From Sphingomonas sp. J315 (GTDB lineage: Bacteria > Pseudomonadota > Alphaproteobacteria > Sphingomonadales > Sphingomonadaceae), in contig NZ_CP088296.1 in NCBI RefSeq assembly GCF_024666595.1, positions 3,400,501 through 3,464,500 of the forward strand: a DNA stretch of 64,000 nucleotides, given 5' to 3'. Both the position numbers and the translations under genes were made by a program. Position 1 is the stretch's first letter; every line of letters begins with the position of its first letter. This document shows, in pieces, positions 17,931 to 27,448 of the stretch. The notes beneath the pieces were generated by a model that was not told the origin of the DNA, made no database searches, and saw only the letters and a list, made by a program, of their open reading frames with translations.

Positions 17931-18629
17931 ATGTCGATCGAACCGGTGGCGGATATCGCAATCCGCGCGCGTAATGTCACCCTGACGCTTGGAACGCGCG
18001 AAGCGCCGACCGAAATTTTGAAGGGAATCGATGTCGATATCGCGCGCGGCAGCAGCGTCGCGATCCTCGGCCCGTCGGGGTCGGGCAAGTCGTCGCTGAT
18101 GGCGATCCTGTCGGGCCTCGAACAGGCGAGTGGCGGGAGCGTGAGCGTCGCGGGCATCGCATACGACACGCTGGACGAGGATGGGCTGGCGCGCGCGCGG
18201 CGGGGAAGGGTCGGGATCGTGTTGCAGGCGTTTCACCTGCTGCCGACGATGACCGCGCTGGAGAATGTCGCGGTGCCGCTGGAGCTGGCGGGGTCGGAGG
18301 ACGCCTTTGCGCGCGCCGGGGCGGAGCTGGAGGCGGTCGGCCTCGGCCATCGACTGACCCATTATCCGGTGCAGCTGTCGGGCGGCGAGCAGCAGCGCGT
18401 CGCCATTGCCCGCGCGGTGGCGGGGCGGCCCGAAATCATCTTTGCCGATGAGCCGACCGGCAATCTCGACGGCGCGACTAGTGGGGTGATCATCGACCTG
18501 TTGTTCGAGCGCCAGCGCGCAGCGGGGGCCACGCTGCTCATCATTACCCACGACCCCGCGCTCGCCAGCCGGTGCGACCGCGTGCTGACGATGCGCGACG
18601 GGCTGATCGTCGCGGACAGCGCCGCGTGA
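17931..18629 (+). CDS. ybbA: ABC transporter ATP-binding protein, YbbA/LolD type
   Basis: A 232-residue ATPase of the MacB/LolD class. Walker A is LGPSGSGKSSLM, Q-loop region GIVLQAFHLLP, signature QLSGGEQQRVAIARA, Walker B IIFADEPTGNLDG, and the H-loop is in LLIITHDPALA. It partners the FtsX-type permease downstream (GTGA overlap). The system is thought to extract or shuttle a lipid or lipoprotein from the inner membrane; the cargo is unknown. Confidence 0.92.
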   Translation: MSIEPVADIAIRARNVTLTLGTREAPTEILKGIDVDIARGSSVAILGPSGSGKSSLMAILSGLEQASGGSVSVAGIAYDTLDEDGLARARRGRVGIVLQAFHLLPTMTALENVAVPLELAGSEDAFARAGAELEAVGLGHRLTHYPVQLSGGEQQRVAIARAVAGRPEIIFADEPTGNLDGATSGVIIDLLFERQRAAGATLLIITHDPALASRCDRVLTMRDGLIVADSAA

Positions 18630-21145
18630 GCGCGCTGGGCTGGCGCGCGGCGTGGAGCATCGCGCGGCGCGACCTGCATTCGGGCTTTCGCGGGCTGCGG
18701 CTGTTGCTCGTCTGCCTGTTCCTCGGCGTGGCGACGCTCGCGACGATCGGCAGCCTGACCGCGTCGATCACCGGTGAGATTTCGGCACGGGGACAGGTGC
18801 TGCTCGGCGGCGATGTCGAGGTTGGGATGACCCAGCGCCAAGCATCGGCACAGGAACGGGCGGCGCTGACGCAGCTCGGCACCGTTAGCGACACGATCCG
18901 CACCCGCGCGATGGCGCGGCGCGCGACTCCAATTGCCGGAGCGCCCGATGCGGTGCTGACCGAGCTCAAGGGTGTGGACGTCCGCTATCCGCTCTATGGC
19001 AGCCTGACGCTGACGCAGGGCCGCTACGCCCAGCTCGTACCCGACGCGATTCTGATCGGACGGGCGTTATCCGAACGGCTGCTGCTCAAGACCGGCGACC
19101 AGATCCGCTATGGCGATGCGACATTCCGCATTGTCGGCATGATCGCCGACGAACCCGACCGGGTGGGGGAGGGGTTCACGCTCGGCCCGGTCGCGATCGT
19201 CTCGCTCGACGGGCTGAAGCGCACCGGATTGCTTCAACCGGGCGCGTTGTACGAGACCAAATATCGCGTGCGTCTGAACCCCGGCGTGACCCCGGATGAG
19301 GCGGTGGACGGGCTCAAGGATCGGTTCCCGACTGCGGGCTTCGAATACAAGACCCGCGACCGCGCGGCGCCCGGCGCGGTGCGCTTTTTCGAGCGGATGG
19401 GACAGTTCCTGTCGCTGATCGGCCTCGCCGCTTTGGTGATCGCTGGCATCGGGGTGAGCAACGGCGTCGCCTCATACCTGGGGCAGAAGCGCGGCGGGAT
19501 CGCGACGTTCAAGATCCTCGGCGCGACATCGGCGGATATCAGCCGCATCTATCTGCTTCAGATCGCGGCGGCTTCGGCGCTGGCGGTGGCGGCGGGGCTG
19601 ATCGTCGGCGCGCTGCTGCCGATCGGGTTCGTCATGCTGGCGGGCGATCTGCTTCCGGTCGCACCGGGCTTTGCGGTCTATCCGATCCCGCTGCTGACCA
19701 GCGCAGCCTATGGCCTGCTGATCGCCTTTGCCTTCGCGATGCCGCCGCTCGCCCGCGCGCGTACCCATCCCGCCGCCGCGCAGCTGCGCAGCGGGGTCGA
19801 GGAGTCGCGCCGGATCGACCGGCGCAGCACGCTGATGGTCGCGCTGGCAGGCGCTCTGGTGGTGACGCTGGCGCTGGTCACTGCGCGCGAGCCGATCTTT
19901 GCCGGGGCGGTGCTCGGCGCGGTGGCGCTGGTGTTGCTTGTCCTGCTCGGCATCGGCGCGTTGATCCGGCGGGTCTCTGCGAAGCTGCCACGCCCGCGCC
20001 GCCCGCTGCTGCGGCTGGCCGTCGCGAACCTCCACCGGCCCGGCGCACAGACCGTCGCGCTGGTGATCGCGCTGGGCCTTGCGCTTACCCTGTTTGTCAC
20101 GCTGGCCGCGATCCAGACCAGCCTGGATGCCGAGATCGAGCGTGCCGTGCCGCAACGCGCGCCGAGCCAGTTCGTGCTCGACATCCCGTCCGAAGCGCGT
20201 GGCGAGTTCACGGCATTGGTCAAGCGCGAAGCCCCGGAGGCGCAGCTCAACATCGTCCCCGCTCTCCGCGGCACGATCACCGCCTTTGGCAAGACGCGCG
20301 TCGCCGATCTAGAGACCCTGCCCGAGGGCGCGTGGTTCCTGCGCGGTGAGCGCGGCGTCACCTATTCCGACGTGCTGCCACAGGGCAGCGAGCTGGTCGC
20401 CGGGCAATGGTGGCACAAGGACTATGCTGGCCCGCCTTTGGTGTCGCTCGACCGTGAGGCGGCGACGCTGCTCAATGTCGGGGTCGGCGATACGATGACG
20501 GTCAGCATCCTCGGTCGCGAGATCGCGGCGCGGATCGCGTCGCTGCGTCAGGTCAACTGGGACACGATGGGGTTCAACTATATCCTCGTCTTCTCGCCCA
20601 ACACGCTCGCCGCCGCGCCGCACAGCCTGACCGCGACAATCGACATGGATCGCGCCAATGAAGGCAAGGTGTCGCGCGCATTGCTCGGCGCATTCCCGTC
20701 GGCTTCGATCATCGCGGTGAGCGAGGTGGTGGGACAGGTGCGTACGATCCTTGACCAGATGGCGACGGCGATCCTGCTCTCGGCATCGGTCACGATCCTC
20801 GCCGGCATCGCCGTGCTGGTCGGCGCCATCGCCGCGTCGCGACAGGCGCGCAGCTATGACAGCGTCATCCTCAAGACCTTGGGCGCGACGCGGCGCCAGA
20901 TTCTCGCGGCGCAGGCGCTCGAATATGCGCTGCTCGCGCTGACCCTCGCGGCGCTGGCGCTGGGGCTGGGCGGGCTGGCGGCGTGGTATGTCATTACCGG
21001 GGTGTTCGAGTTTGGCTGGGCACCCGACTGGACCATCGTCGGCGCGACGCTGGGGCTGGGCGCGTTGCTCACGCTCGGGATCGGGTTGCTCGGATCGCTG
21101 CCGGTGCTGTCGGTGCGTCCCGCTCAGGCATTGCGGAGGCTCTGA
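18626..21145 (+). CDS. ybbP: FtsX-type ABC permease, YbbP-like
   Basis: An 839-residue inner-membrane protein with the YbbP architecture: an N-terminal transmembrane helix (LRLLLVCLFLGVATLATIGS), a periplasmic domain, an FtsX core (about residues 255-400), further helices near 400-450, a second periplasmic domain, and a second FtsX core at the C-terminus. The GTG start at 18626 overlaps the stop of ybbA (GTGA), which marks translational coupling. It has no link to the sugar loci on either side. Confidence 0.9.
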   Translation: MSALGWRAAWSIARRDLHSGFRGLRLLLVCLFLGVATLATIGSLTASITGEISARGQVLLGGDVEVGMTQRQASAQERAALTQLGTVSDTIRTRAMARRATPIAGAPDAVLTELKGVDVRYPLYGSLTLTQGRYAQLVPDAILIGRALSERLLLKTGDQIRYGDATFRIVGMIADEPDRVGEGFTLGPVAIVSLDGLKRTGLLQPGALYETKYRVRLNPGVTPDEAVDGLKDRFPTAGFEYKTRDRAAPGAVRFFERMGQFLSLIGLAALVIAGIGVSNGVASYLGQKRGGIATFKILGATSADISRIYLLQIAAASALAVAAGLIVGALLPIGFVMLAGDLLPVAPGFAVYPIPLLTSAAYGLLIAFAFAMPPLARARTHPAAAQLRSGVEESRRIDRRSTLMVALAGALVVTLALVTAREPIFAGAVLGAVALVLLVLLGIGALIRRVSAKLPRPRRPLLRLAVANLHRPGAQTVALVIALGLALTLFVTLAAIQTSLDAEIERAVPQRAPSQFVLDIPSEARGEFTALVKREAPEAQLNIVPALRGTITAFGKTRVADLETLPEGAWFLRGERGVTYSDVLPQGSELVAGQWWHKDYAGPPLVSLDREAATLLNVGVGDTMTVSILGREIAARIASLRQVNWDTMGFNYILVFSPNTLAAAPHSLTATIDMDRANEGKVSRALLGAFPSASIIAVSEVVGQVRTILDQMATAILLSASVTILAGIAVLVGAIAASRQARSYDSVILKTLGATRRQILAAQALEYALLALTLAALALGLGGLAAWYVITGVFEFGWAPDWTIVGATLGLGALLTLGIGLLGSLPVLSVRPAQALRRL

Positions 21146-21160
21146 GCGGGCGGTGCCCGC

Positions 21161-22076
21161 TCAACCCCGCTTGAGATAGCCGTGCATCGTGATCCAGCTG
21201 ACAAAGGCGTTGAACCAGCCGGTGCTGGTCGTCTCCTTGGGATACATGCCGAAACCATGTCCGCCCTGTTCGTAGAGGTGGAACTCGACGGGGCGCTTGG
21301 CGGTGCGCCAGGCGTTGATCAGGCCATAGTCGATATTGCCGAACAGCGGATCGTCCGCCGCCAGCGCGACGAATAGCGGCGGCGCATCGGCGGGGATCGT
21401 CATCGCCGAGAGCGGGCCATAGACATTGCCGATAAAGGCGGGCTTGGCATCGACCCCCGCCACCGTGGTCGCCATCGTCAGCATCGCACCGGCGGAGAAA
21501 CCGACCATGCCGACACGGGCGGGATCGACCTTCCACTCCGCCGCGCGCTTGCGCACCAGGGCGAAGGCGGCGCGGGCGTCGGTGATCTGCGGCGCGAGGC
21601 CAGCGAGCATCGCGTCAGGGGAGGGGCGTGCGGGGCGGGCGGCGCCGGAGAACATCTGGCGCATCGATGCCTCGAACCCGGCCATGTCCGCCGGGGTCTG
21701 GTTGAGGCGGTATTTGAGGACGAAGGCGGCGACCCCGCGATCGGCGAGCGCGCGGGCCACGGCCCAGCCCTCATTCTCCATCGACAGCGTGCGGAAGCCG
21801 CCGCCCGGCGCCACGATCACGGCAGTGCCGGTTGCCTTGGCGGGATCGGGCAGGAAGGGGGGTCAGCGTCGCTTCGGTCACATTGCGCGCGAACACGCTG
21901 CCATATTGGCTGTGCCAGCTCTCCGGGTTGGTGCCGCCGGGCAGTGGGCCGGTGCCGAGCGGGATCGCACTCGGCTGTGCCGGAATGGCGATCGGGGTCA
22001 TGCGGTCGTTCTGCGCCTGCGCGGCGGGCGCGGCGATGCAGAACAGGGCAGCTAGGGTGGTCGTGCGGAGCAGCAT
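21161..22076 (-). CDS. Secreted alpha/beta hydrolase, carbohydrate-esterase-like (frameshifted at G6)
   Basis: Signal peptide TLAALFCIAAPAAQAQ; the protein continues to SQYGSVFARNVTEATLTP. Removing one base from the plus-strand G6 at 21857-21862 reads on as FLPDPAKATGTAVIVAPGGG, for about 304 residues. Nucleophile GMVGFSAGAMLTM, acid in ALAADDPLFG, His in EQGGHGFGMYP. Similar proteins are annotated as acetyl-xylan or feruloyl-type esterases. It is 23 bp downstream of the GH43 gene on the same strand, so it probably removes side-group esters from the same hemicellulose. Confidence 0.82.
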
Positions 22077-22099
22077 GGCAATCCTCCTGGAGAGTGGGA

Positions 22100-23077
22100 T
22101 CAGCGGGTGGGTGGCGGTGCGGTCACGCCCGCATCGGTCTGGACGACGGGCAGCATGAGGCCGTCCGAATCATAGCGCAGATGCTCGACCGTCACCGCGC
22201 GGCGGCCGATCGCTCCCGCCTGATCGCCGATCACCAGCGTGGCGTTGTGCAGGAAGAGGTACCAGTTGCCCTTGAACTGCGCGATGCCGGGGTGGATGGT
22301 GAAGCTGTACTTGCCCGACCCGGTCAGCTCGCCACGATAGGTCCACGGTCCCGTGATCGACGGCGCGGTGGAGTAGGACACCCGCTCGTCGGTGTGCGTC
22401 TTGCGGTCGAGCGAGGCGTAAGTGAGGTAATAGAGCTTGCCGCGCTTGTGCAGCCATGGCCCTTCCTCGAAATGTGGCGGCGTGATCTCGGTGATCTCGC
22501 CGTCGATCTCGATCATGTTGGGCTTGAGCTTGGCGATGTACGCCTGGCGATTGCCCCAGGCGATCCACGTCGTGCCATCATCGTCAGTGAAGACGGTCGG
22601 GTCGATATCCTCCCAGCTGTGCGTACCCTTGGGCGTCATCTGGTTGGTGACGAGCGCGCTGCCCTTGGCATCGACGAACGGACCGGTCGGCTTGTCCGAC
22701 ACAGCGACGCCGATCGCCTTGCCCGGATGGGTGTCGTCATGCTCGACTGCTGTATAGAACCAGAACTTCCCGTTCTTCTCGATCGCCTGCGACGCCCAGG
22801 CGTCCTTCTTGGCCCATTTGAAATCGGCGACGTTCATGATCGGGCCGTGATCGGTCCAGGTGCGCATGTCGGTGGTCGAATAAACCAGCCATTCGCGCAT
22901 GTTGAACATCTCGTCGCGCTTGGCCTCGTCATGACCGACATAGAGGTACAATCGGTCGCCGACGACCAGCGGCGCAGGGTCGGCCGTGAACTTGTCGCGG
23001 ATGATCGGGTTGGACCCCGGTACCGGCGTCGTCTGGGTCAGTGCCAGCGCGGCGGCGATGACTGCGGCGCGGATCAT
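22100..23077 (-). CDS. Glycoside hydrolase family 43 (arabinosidase/xylosidase type)
   Basis: A 325-residue exported five-bladed beta-propeller enzyme, with signal peptide AAVIAAALALTQ. The GH43 catalytic acids are visible: base Asp in FTADPAPLVVGD, pKa-modulating Asp in WEDIDPTVFTDDDG, general acid Glu in HFEEGPWLHKRG. GH43 enzymes remove arabinofuranosyl or xylosyl units from arabinoxylan and arabinan. Its ATG overlaps the stop of the upstream MFS gene (ATGA), so they form one operon with the esterase downstream. Exact specificity cannot be told. Confidence 0.9.
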   Translation of the reverse strand: MIRAAVIAAALALTQTTPVPGSNPIIRDKFTADPAPLVVGDRLYLYVGHDEAKRDEMFNMREWLVYSTTDMRTWTDHGPIMNVADFKWAKKDAWASQAIEKNGKFWFYTAVEHDDTHPGKAIGVAVSDKPTGPFVDAKGSALVTNQMTPKGTHSWEDIDPTVFTDDDGTTWIAWGNRQAYIAKLKPNMIEIDGEITEITPPHFEEGPWLHKRGKLYYLTYASLDRKTHTDERVSYSTAPSITGPWTYRGELTGSGKYSFTIHPGIAQFKGNWYLFLHNATLVIGDQAGAIGRRAVTVEHLRYDSDGLMLPVVQTDAGVTAPPPTR

Positions 23078-24396
23078 TCAGCGTCTCCCTCGGCAACAGG
23101 CTTGGATCCCCACAGCGCGTACCAGAGCACGTAGAGCTCACACGCGGCGGTCAGCAGGAACGACATCTGCAGCCCGAAACCGTCGGCCAGCCAGCCCTGC
23201 ACCGCGACCAGCGCGCCGCCGGCGATCGCCATGATCAGCAGCCCCGAGGCTTCCTCGGTGTAGCGGCCCAACCCCTTGATCCCCAGCGTGAAGATCGTCG
23301 GGAACATGATCGAATGGAACAGGCCGACCAGGATCAGCGACCACATCGCTACCGGTCCGTCGACGAATACGGTGACCAGCATGACGATGAACGCGCCGAC
23401 GCTGAACGCCGCCAGCAGCGTCTCAGCCTTGATCCAGCGCATCGCGATCGCGCCCGCGAACCGTCCGACCATCATCCCGAGCCACATCAGCGTGAGGTAG
23501 CGACCCGCCTGCTCGGTGGTCAGATTGGCGATATCGGGCTGTGCGACGAAGTTCACGAACAGGTTGGCGACGCCGATCTCCGCGATCAGGTAGATGAAGA
23601 TCGCCGGTACGCCCCAGACAAGATTGCGATGGCGCCACATTGGATGCCGCACGAAGCGCGTCCAGGCCGACCCGGTCCTGGCCATGCCGTCATTGATTCG
23701 CGCCGTCGCCTTGCCCATCGCTGGAAGCGGGAACCGCCCGATAATCACCGCCAGGACCACCAGCACCAGCGCGACGAGGCCGTAGGGCAGGATCACCGAC
23801 TGTGCGTCCGCCAGCCGCTCCGCCTGGGTCAGGACGCGGCCGTGCTCCGCAGTGCCGCCGACCGACCGACCGAGAATCAGATAGGCCCCGAACAGCGGCG
23901 CGAGTACGGTGCCGAGCGAGTTGAACGCCTGCACCAGGTTTAGCCGCGACGAGGAGGTTTCCGGCGGACCGATGACGGCGACATAGGGGTTCGCCGCGAC
24001 CTGCAGCAACGTGATCCCGCTGGCGATGACGAACAACATGGTCAGCGTGACGCCGTAGGATGGGATGCTCGCCGCCAGCATCATGCCGAGCGATCCGGCG
24101 GCCATGATCAGCAGTCCGGTGACCAGCGCCTTCTGATACCCGATCCGCTCGATCAGCATCGCCGATGGGATCGACGCGACGAAATAGGCAATAAACCACA
24201 CGCTCTCGATCAGCGTCGTTTCGGTGTAGTTGAGGTCGAACACGCTGCGCAGATGCGGCAGCAGCGTGCCGTTGATGACGGTGATGAACCCCCACATGAA
24301 AAACAGGCTGGCGAGCAGGGTGAGCGCCGGGCGGTAGCTGCGCGCGCCACCCGTCTCACCCTGAAGAACCGCTCCGTCGACTGGTGACAGCGCCAT
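23074..24396 (-). CDS. FucP-like MFS sugar permease
   Basis: A 440-residue inner-membrane permease with about 12 helices, of the fucose/glucose/galactose permease family: LLASLFFMWGFITVINGTLL at the first helix, and LQVAANPYVAVIGPPETSSS, the QxAANPY type motif of FucP proteins. The ATG at 24396 has GGGAGAG 6 bp before it (the ATG at 24399 is an alternative). It is divergent from the mutarotase gene with the GH43 and esterase genes downstream, so it most likely carries arabinose or another pentose. Confidence 0.9.
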   Translation of the reverse strand: MALSPVDGAVLQGETGGARSYRPALTLLASLFFMWGFITVINGTLLPHLRSVFDLNYTETTLIESVWFIAYFVASIPSAMLIERIGYQKALVTGLLIMAAGSLGMMLAASIPSYGVTLTMLFVIASGITLLQVAANPYVAVIGPPETSSSRLNLVQAFNSLGTVLAPLFGAYLILGRSVGGTAEHGRVLTQAERLADAQSVILPYGLVALVLVVLAVIIGRFPLPAMGKATARINDGMARTGSAWTRFVRHPMWRHRNLVWGVPAIFIYLIAEIGVANLFVNFVAQPDIANLTTEQAGRYLTLMWLGMMVGRFAGAIAMRWIKAETLLAAFSVGAFIVMLVTVFVDGPVAMWSLILVGLFHSIMFPTIFTLGIKGLGRYTEEASGLLIMAIAGGALVAVQGWLADGFGLQMSFLLTAACELYVLWYALWGSKPVAEGDAE

Positions 24397-24441
24397 CATT
24401 CTCTCCCTGCCCGGCAAATTGCTTGCCCGTTTTTTTGTCGG

Positions 24442-24468
24442 AGTATAAGCAAGCGCGGCGACGGTCAA
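24442..24468 (-). promoter_or_regulatory. Candidate promoter of the MFS-GH43-esterase operon
   Basis: On the minus strand TTGACC (24468-24463) is followed 15 bases later by TATACT (24447-24442), 45 bp before the permease ATG. Between it and the gene lies GGCAA-GCAAT-TTGCC, a small inverted repeat that might be an operator. The spacer is shorter than the ideal 17 bp, so this is tentative. Confidence 0.4.
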
Positions 24469-24495
24469 TCCGGGTAACGCGGGAACAGGGAGCGG

Positions 24496-25623
24496 ATGAT
24501 GAGGGCGATGATCTTCGGGGCGGTGCTGTGCGCCTGGACGGTCCCCGCAATGGCGGCGGATGCGGTGCGCAGCACGGCGGGCAAGCTGGCGGACGGAACG
24601 GTGGTCGAGGCGGTGACGCTGAAGAACGCGCGTGGCGTGTCGGCGCGGATCATCACCTATGGCGCGACCCTGCAATCGCTCGTCGCCCCGGACCGCGCGG
24701 GCAAGAAGGCGGAGATCACGCTCGGCTTCGACGATGCCGCCGATTACGAAAAGAAGCCCAATTATTTCGGCGTCACGGTCGGCCGATACGCCAACCGCAT
24801 CGCGGGCGGACGTTTCACGCTCGACGGTCGCGCCTATCAACTGACGCAGAACGACAAGGCCAATTCGCTGCACGGTGGCACGCAGGGCTTCGACAAGCGC
24901 AACTGGCGCATCGTGTCGGTGGCGAGCGGGCCGACCGCGCGCGTCGTGATGGCGCTGACCAGCCCCGACGGTGACCAGGGCTATCCTGGCACGCTGGAGG
25001 TCAAGGTCACCTATGCGCTCGACGACAAGGGCGACCTGACGATCGAGTTCGACGCCGCAACCGACAAGCCGACCATCGTCAACATGACCAACCACGCGCT
25101 GTTCAACATGGCTGGCGACGGCGCGCCGGAAGGGACCTCGCGCCAGTTGCTGACCATCCCGGCGCGCACCTACACGCCGGTTGACGCGGCGCTGATTCCG
25201 ACCGGTGAGCGCAAGGCGGTCGCGGGCGGGGTGTTTGATTTCCGCAAGCCCCGGCTGATCGCATTGGGGCTGCGCGACGGGCGCGATCCGCAGATCGTCG
25301 CCGGGCGCGGCTATGACCATAACTGGGCGCTGGACAAGGGCCAGACCGCGACCCCGCAGTTCGCCGCGCGGCTGGAGGACCCGGTGTCGGGCCGGGTGCT
25401 CGAAGTGCTGACCACAGAGCCGGGGATCCAGTTCTACAGCGGCAATTTCCTCGACGGCACGGTCGCGGGGCGCAGCGGGCGCATCTACCGCATGGGCGAT
25501 GGCATCGCGCTCGAGCCGCAGAAATTCCCCGATGCGCCGAACAAACCGAACTTCGCCTCGGCGCGGGTCGATCCGGGCAAGCCGTATCGCCACGTCATGA
25601 TCTACCGCCTCTCGACCCGCTGA
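24496..25623 (+). CDS. galM: Aldose 1-epimerase (mutarotase), exported
   Basis: A 375-residue galactose-mutarotase-family protein with a signal peptide (MIFGAVLCAWTVPAMAADA), so it acts in the periplasm. It interconverts alpha and beta anomers of free sugars. Typical motifs: VGRYANRIAGGRF, LHGGTQGFDKRNW (with the conserved His), MTNHALFNM (second His) and the C-terminal Glu in ALEPQKFPDAPN. It starts the plus-strand arabinose group; the arabonate dehydratase begins 9 bp after its stop. RBS GGGAGCGG precedes ATG 24496. Confidence 0.9.
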   Translation: MMRAMIFGAVLCAWTVPAMAADAVRSTAGKLADGTVVEAVTLKNARGVSARIITYGATLQSLVAPDRAGKKAEITLGFDDAADYEKKPNYFGVTVGRYANRIAGGRFTLDGRAYQLTQNDKANSLHGGTQGFDKRNWRIVSVASGPTARVVMALTSPDGDQGYPGTLEVKVTYALDDKGDLTIEFDAATDKPTIVNMTNHALFNMAGDGAPEGTSRQLLTIPARTYTPVDAALIPTGERKAVAGGVFDFRKPRLIALGLRDGRDPQIVAGRGYDHNWALDKGQTATPQFAARLEDPVSGRVLEVLTTEPGIQFYSGNFLDGTVAGRSGRIYRMGDGIALEPQKFPDAPNKPNFASARVDPGKPYRHVMIYRLSTR

Positions 25624-25632
25624 GCAGTTTCG

Positions 25633-27423
25633 ATGACCACCGACAAGTCCCTGCGCTCGCGCGCCTGGTTCGATAACCCCGACAATATCGACATGACCGC
25701 GCTCTATCTCGAGCGCTACCTGAACTTCGGCCTCAGCCTGGACGAGCTGCGATCGGGCAAGCCGATCATCGGGATCGCGCAGACCGGGTCGGACCTCAGC
25801 CCGTGCAACCGCCACCATCTGGTGCTGGCAGAACGGGTGCGGGAAGGGATCCGCGAGGCGGGCGGGATCGCGATCGAGTTTCCGGTCCATCCAATCCAGG
25901 AGACGGGAAAACGGCCCACTGCAGGGCTCGACCGCAACCTCGCCTATCTGGCGCTGGTCGAGCTGCTCTATGGCTATCCGCTCGACGGCGTGGTGCTGAC
26001 GATCGGCTGCGACAAGACGACGCCGGCGTGCCTGATGGCGGCGGCGACGGTGAACATCCCGGCCATCGCGCTGTCGGTCGGGCCGATGCTCAATGGCTGG
26101 CACAAGGGCGAGCGCACCGGATCGGGGACGATCGTGTGGAAGGCGCGCGAGATGATGGCTGCGGGGGAGATCGACGCGGACGAGTTCATCCGCCTCGTCG
26201 CCTCCTCCGCACCCTCGACCGGCTATTGCAACACGATGGGAACGGCGACGACGATGAACAGCCTTGCCGAGGCGCTCGGCATGTCGCTGCCCGGATCGGC
26301 GGCGATCCCCGCGCCGTATCGCGACCGGCAGGAGGTCGCCTATCGCACCGGCCTGCGCATCGTCGAGATGGTGGAGGAGGATTTGAAGCCGTCCCAGCTG
26401 CTGACGCGGGAGGCGTTCCACAATGCGATCCGGGTCAACAGCGCGATCGGCGGGTCGACAAATGCGCCGATCCACCTTGCCGCGATTGCGCGCCATATCG
26501 GGGTCGATCTTCCCATCGACGATTGGCAGAGTGTCGGCCGCGACGTGCCGCTGCTGGTCAACCTCCAGCCCGCCGGCGAGTATCTCGGCGAAGACTATTA
26601 CCGCGCCGGCGGCGTCCCGGCGGTGGTCGCTCAGCTGATGCGGCACGGGCTGATCCATGAAGACGCACTGACCGCCAATGGCCGCACCATCGGCGAGAAT
26701 TGCGGCGCAGCGACGATCGAGGATGAGCGGGTGATCCGCCCGTTCGAGGACCCGATCCTGACCGCCGCCGGCTTCCTGGTGCTGCGCGGAAACTTGTTCG
26801 ATTCGGCGATCATGAAGACCAGCGTGATCTCCGACGAGTTCCGCGCCCGCTATTTGTCCAACCCCGACGATCCCGATGCGTTCGAGGGGCCGGTGGTCGT
26901 GTTCGACGGGCCGGAGGATTATCACCACCGCATCGACGATCCTGCCCTTGGCATCACCGCAGAAACGCTGCTGATCATGCGCGGGGCGGGGCCGATCGGC
27001 TATCCCGGCGCGGCAGAGGTCGTGAACATGCGGCCGCCCGATTACCTCATCACCAATGGCGTGCGCAGCCTGCCGTGCCTGGGCGACGGGCGACAGTCGG
27101 GGACGAGCGGCAGCCCGTCGATCCTCAATGCCTCGCCCGAGGCAGCGGCAATGGGCGGGCTTGCCCTGCTGCGCGATGGCGACCGGGTGCGCATCGACCT
27201 CAAGGTGGGGACCGCCAACATGCTCGTCCCCGATGCAGAGCTGGCCGAACGCCGCCACGCGCTCGAGGCGGCCGGGGGCTATCCCTATCCGCCGTCGCAA
27301 ACCCCTTGGCAGGAAATCCAGCGCGCACTGGTCGGCCAGATGGAGGGCGGGGCGATCCTGGAGGGCAGCGAACGCTACCAGAAAATCGCCCAGACCCGCG
27401 GCCTGCCGCGCGACAATCACTGA
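25633..27423 (+). CDS. IlvD/Edd-family sugar-acid dehydratase, probably L-arabonate dehydratase
   Basis: A 596-residue iron-sulfur dehydratase. Cluster ligands are apparent in [23 protein letters not shown] and [10 protein letters not shown], together with the metal motif [14 protein letters not shown]. This subgroup (arabonate, xylonate and galactonate dehydratases) forms 2-keto-3-deoxy sugar acids. With arabinose 1-dehydrogenase and AraD1 at 30.7-32.6 kb and the GH51 arabinofuranosidase just downstream, L-arabonate is the likely substrate in the oxidative, non-phosphorylating arabinose route. Lactonase and ketoglutarate-semialdehyde dehydrogenase steps are not obvious in this window. Confidence 0.88.
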   Translation: MTTDKSLRSRAWFDNPDNIDMTALYLERYLNFGLSLDELRSGKPIIGIAQTGSDLSPCNRHHLVLAERVREGIREAGGIAIEFPVHPIQETGKRPTAGLDRNLAYLALVELLYGYPLDGVVLTIGCDKTTPACLMAAATVNIPAIALSVGPMLNGWHKGERTGSGTIVWKAREMMAAGEIDADEFIRLVASSAPSTGYCNTMGTATTMNSLAEALGMSLPGSAAIPAPYRDRQEVAYRTGLRIVEMVEEDLKPSQLLTREAFHNAIRVNSAIGGSTNAPIHLAAIARHIGVDLPIDDWQSVGRDVPLLVNLQPAGEYLGEDYYRAGGVPAVVAQLMRHGLIHEDALTANGRTIGENCGAATIEDERVIRPFEDPILTAAGFLVLRGNLFDSAIMKTSVISDEFRARYLSNPDDPDAFEGPVVVFDGPEDYHHRIDDPALGITAETLLIMRGAGPIGYPGAAEVVNMRPPDYLITNGVRSLPCLGDGRQSGTSGSPSILNASPEAAAMGGLALLRDGDRVRIDLKVGTANMLVPDAELAERRHALEAAGGYPYPPSQTPWQEIQRALVGQMEGGAILEGSERYQKIAQTRGLPRDNH

Positions 27424-27448
27424 CCGAACGAACCGGATGGAGAGGATG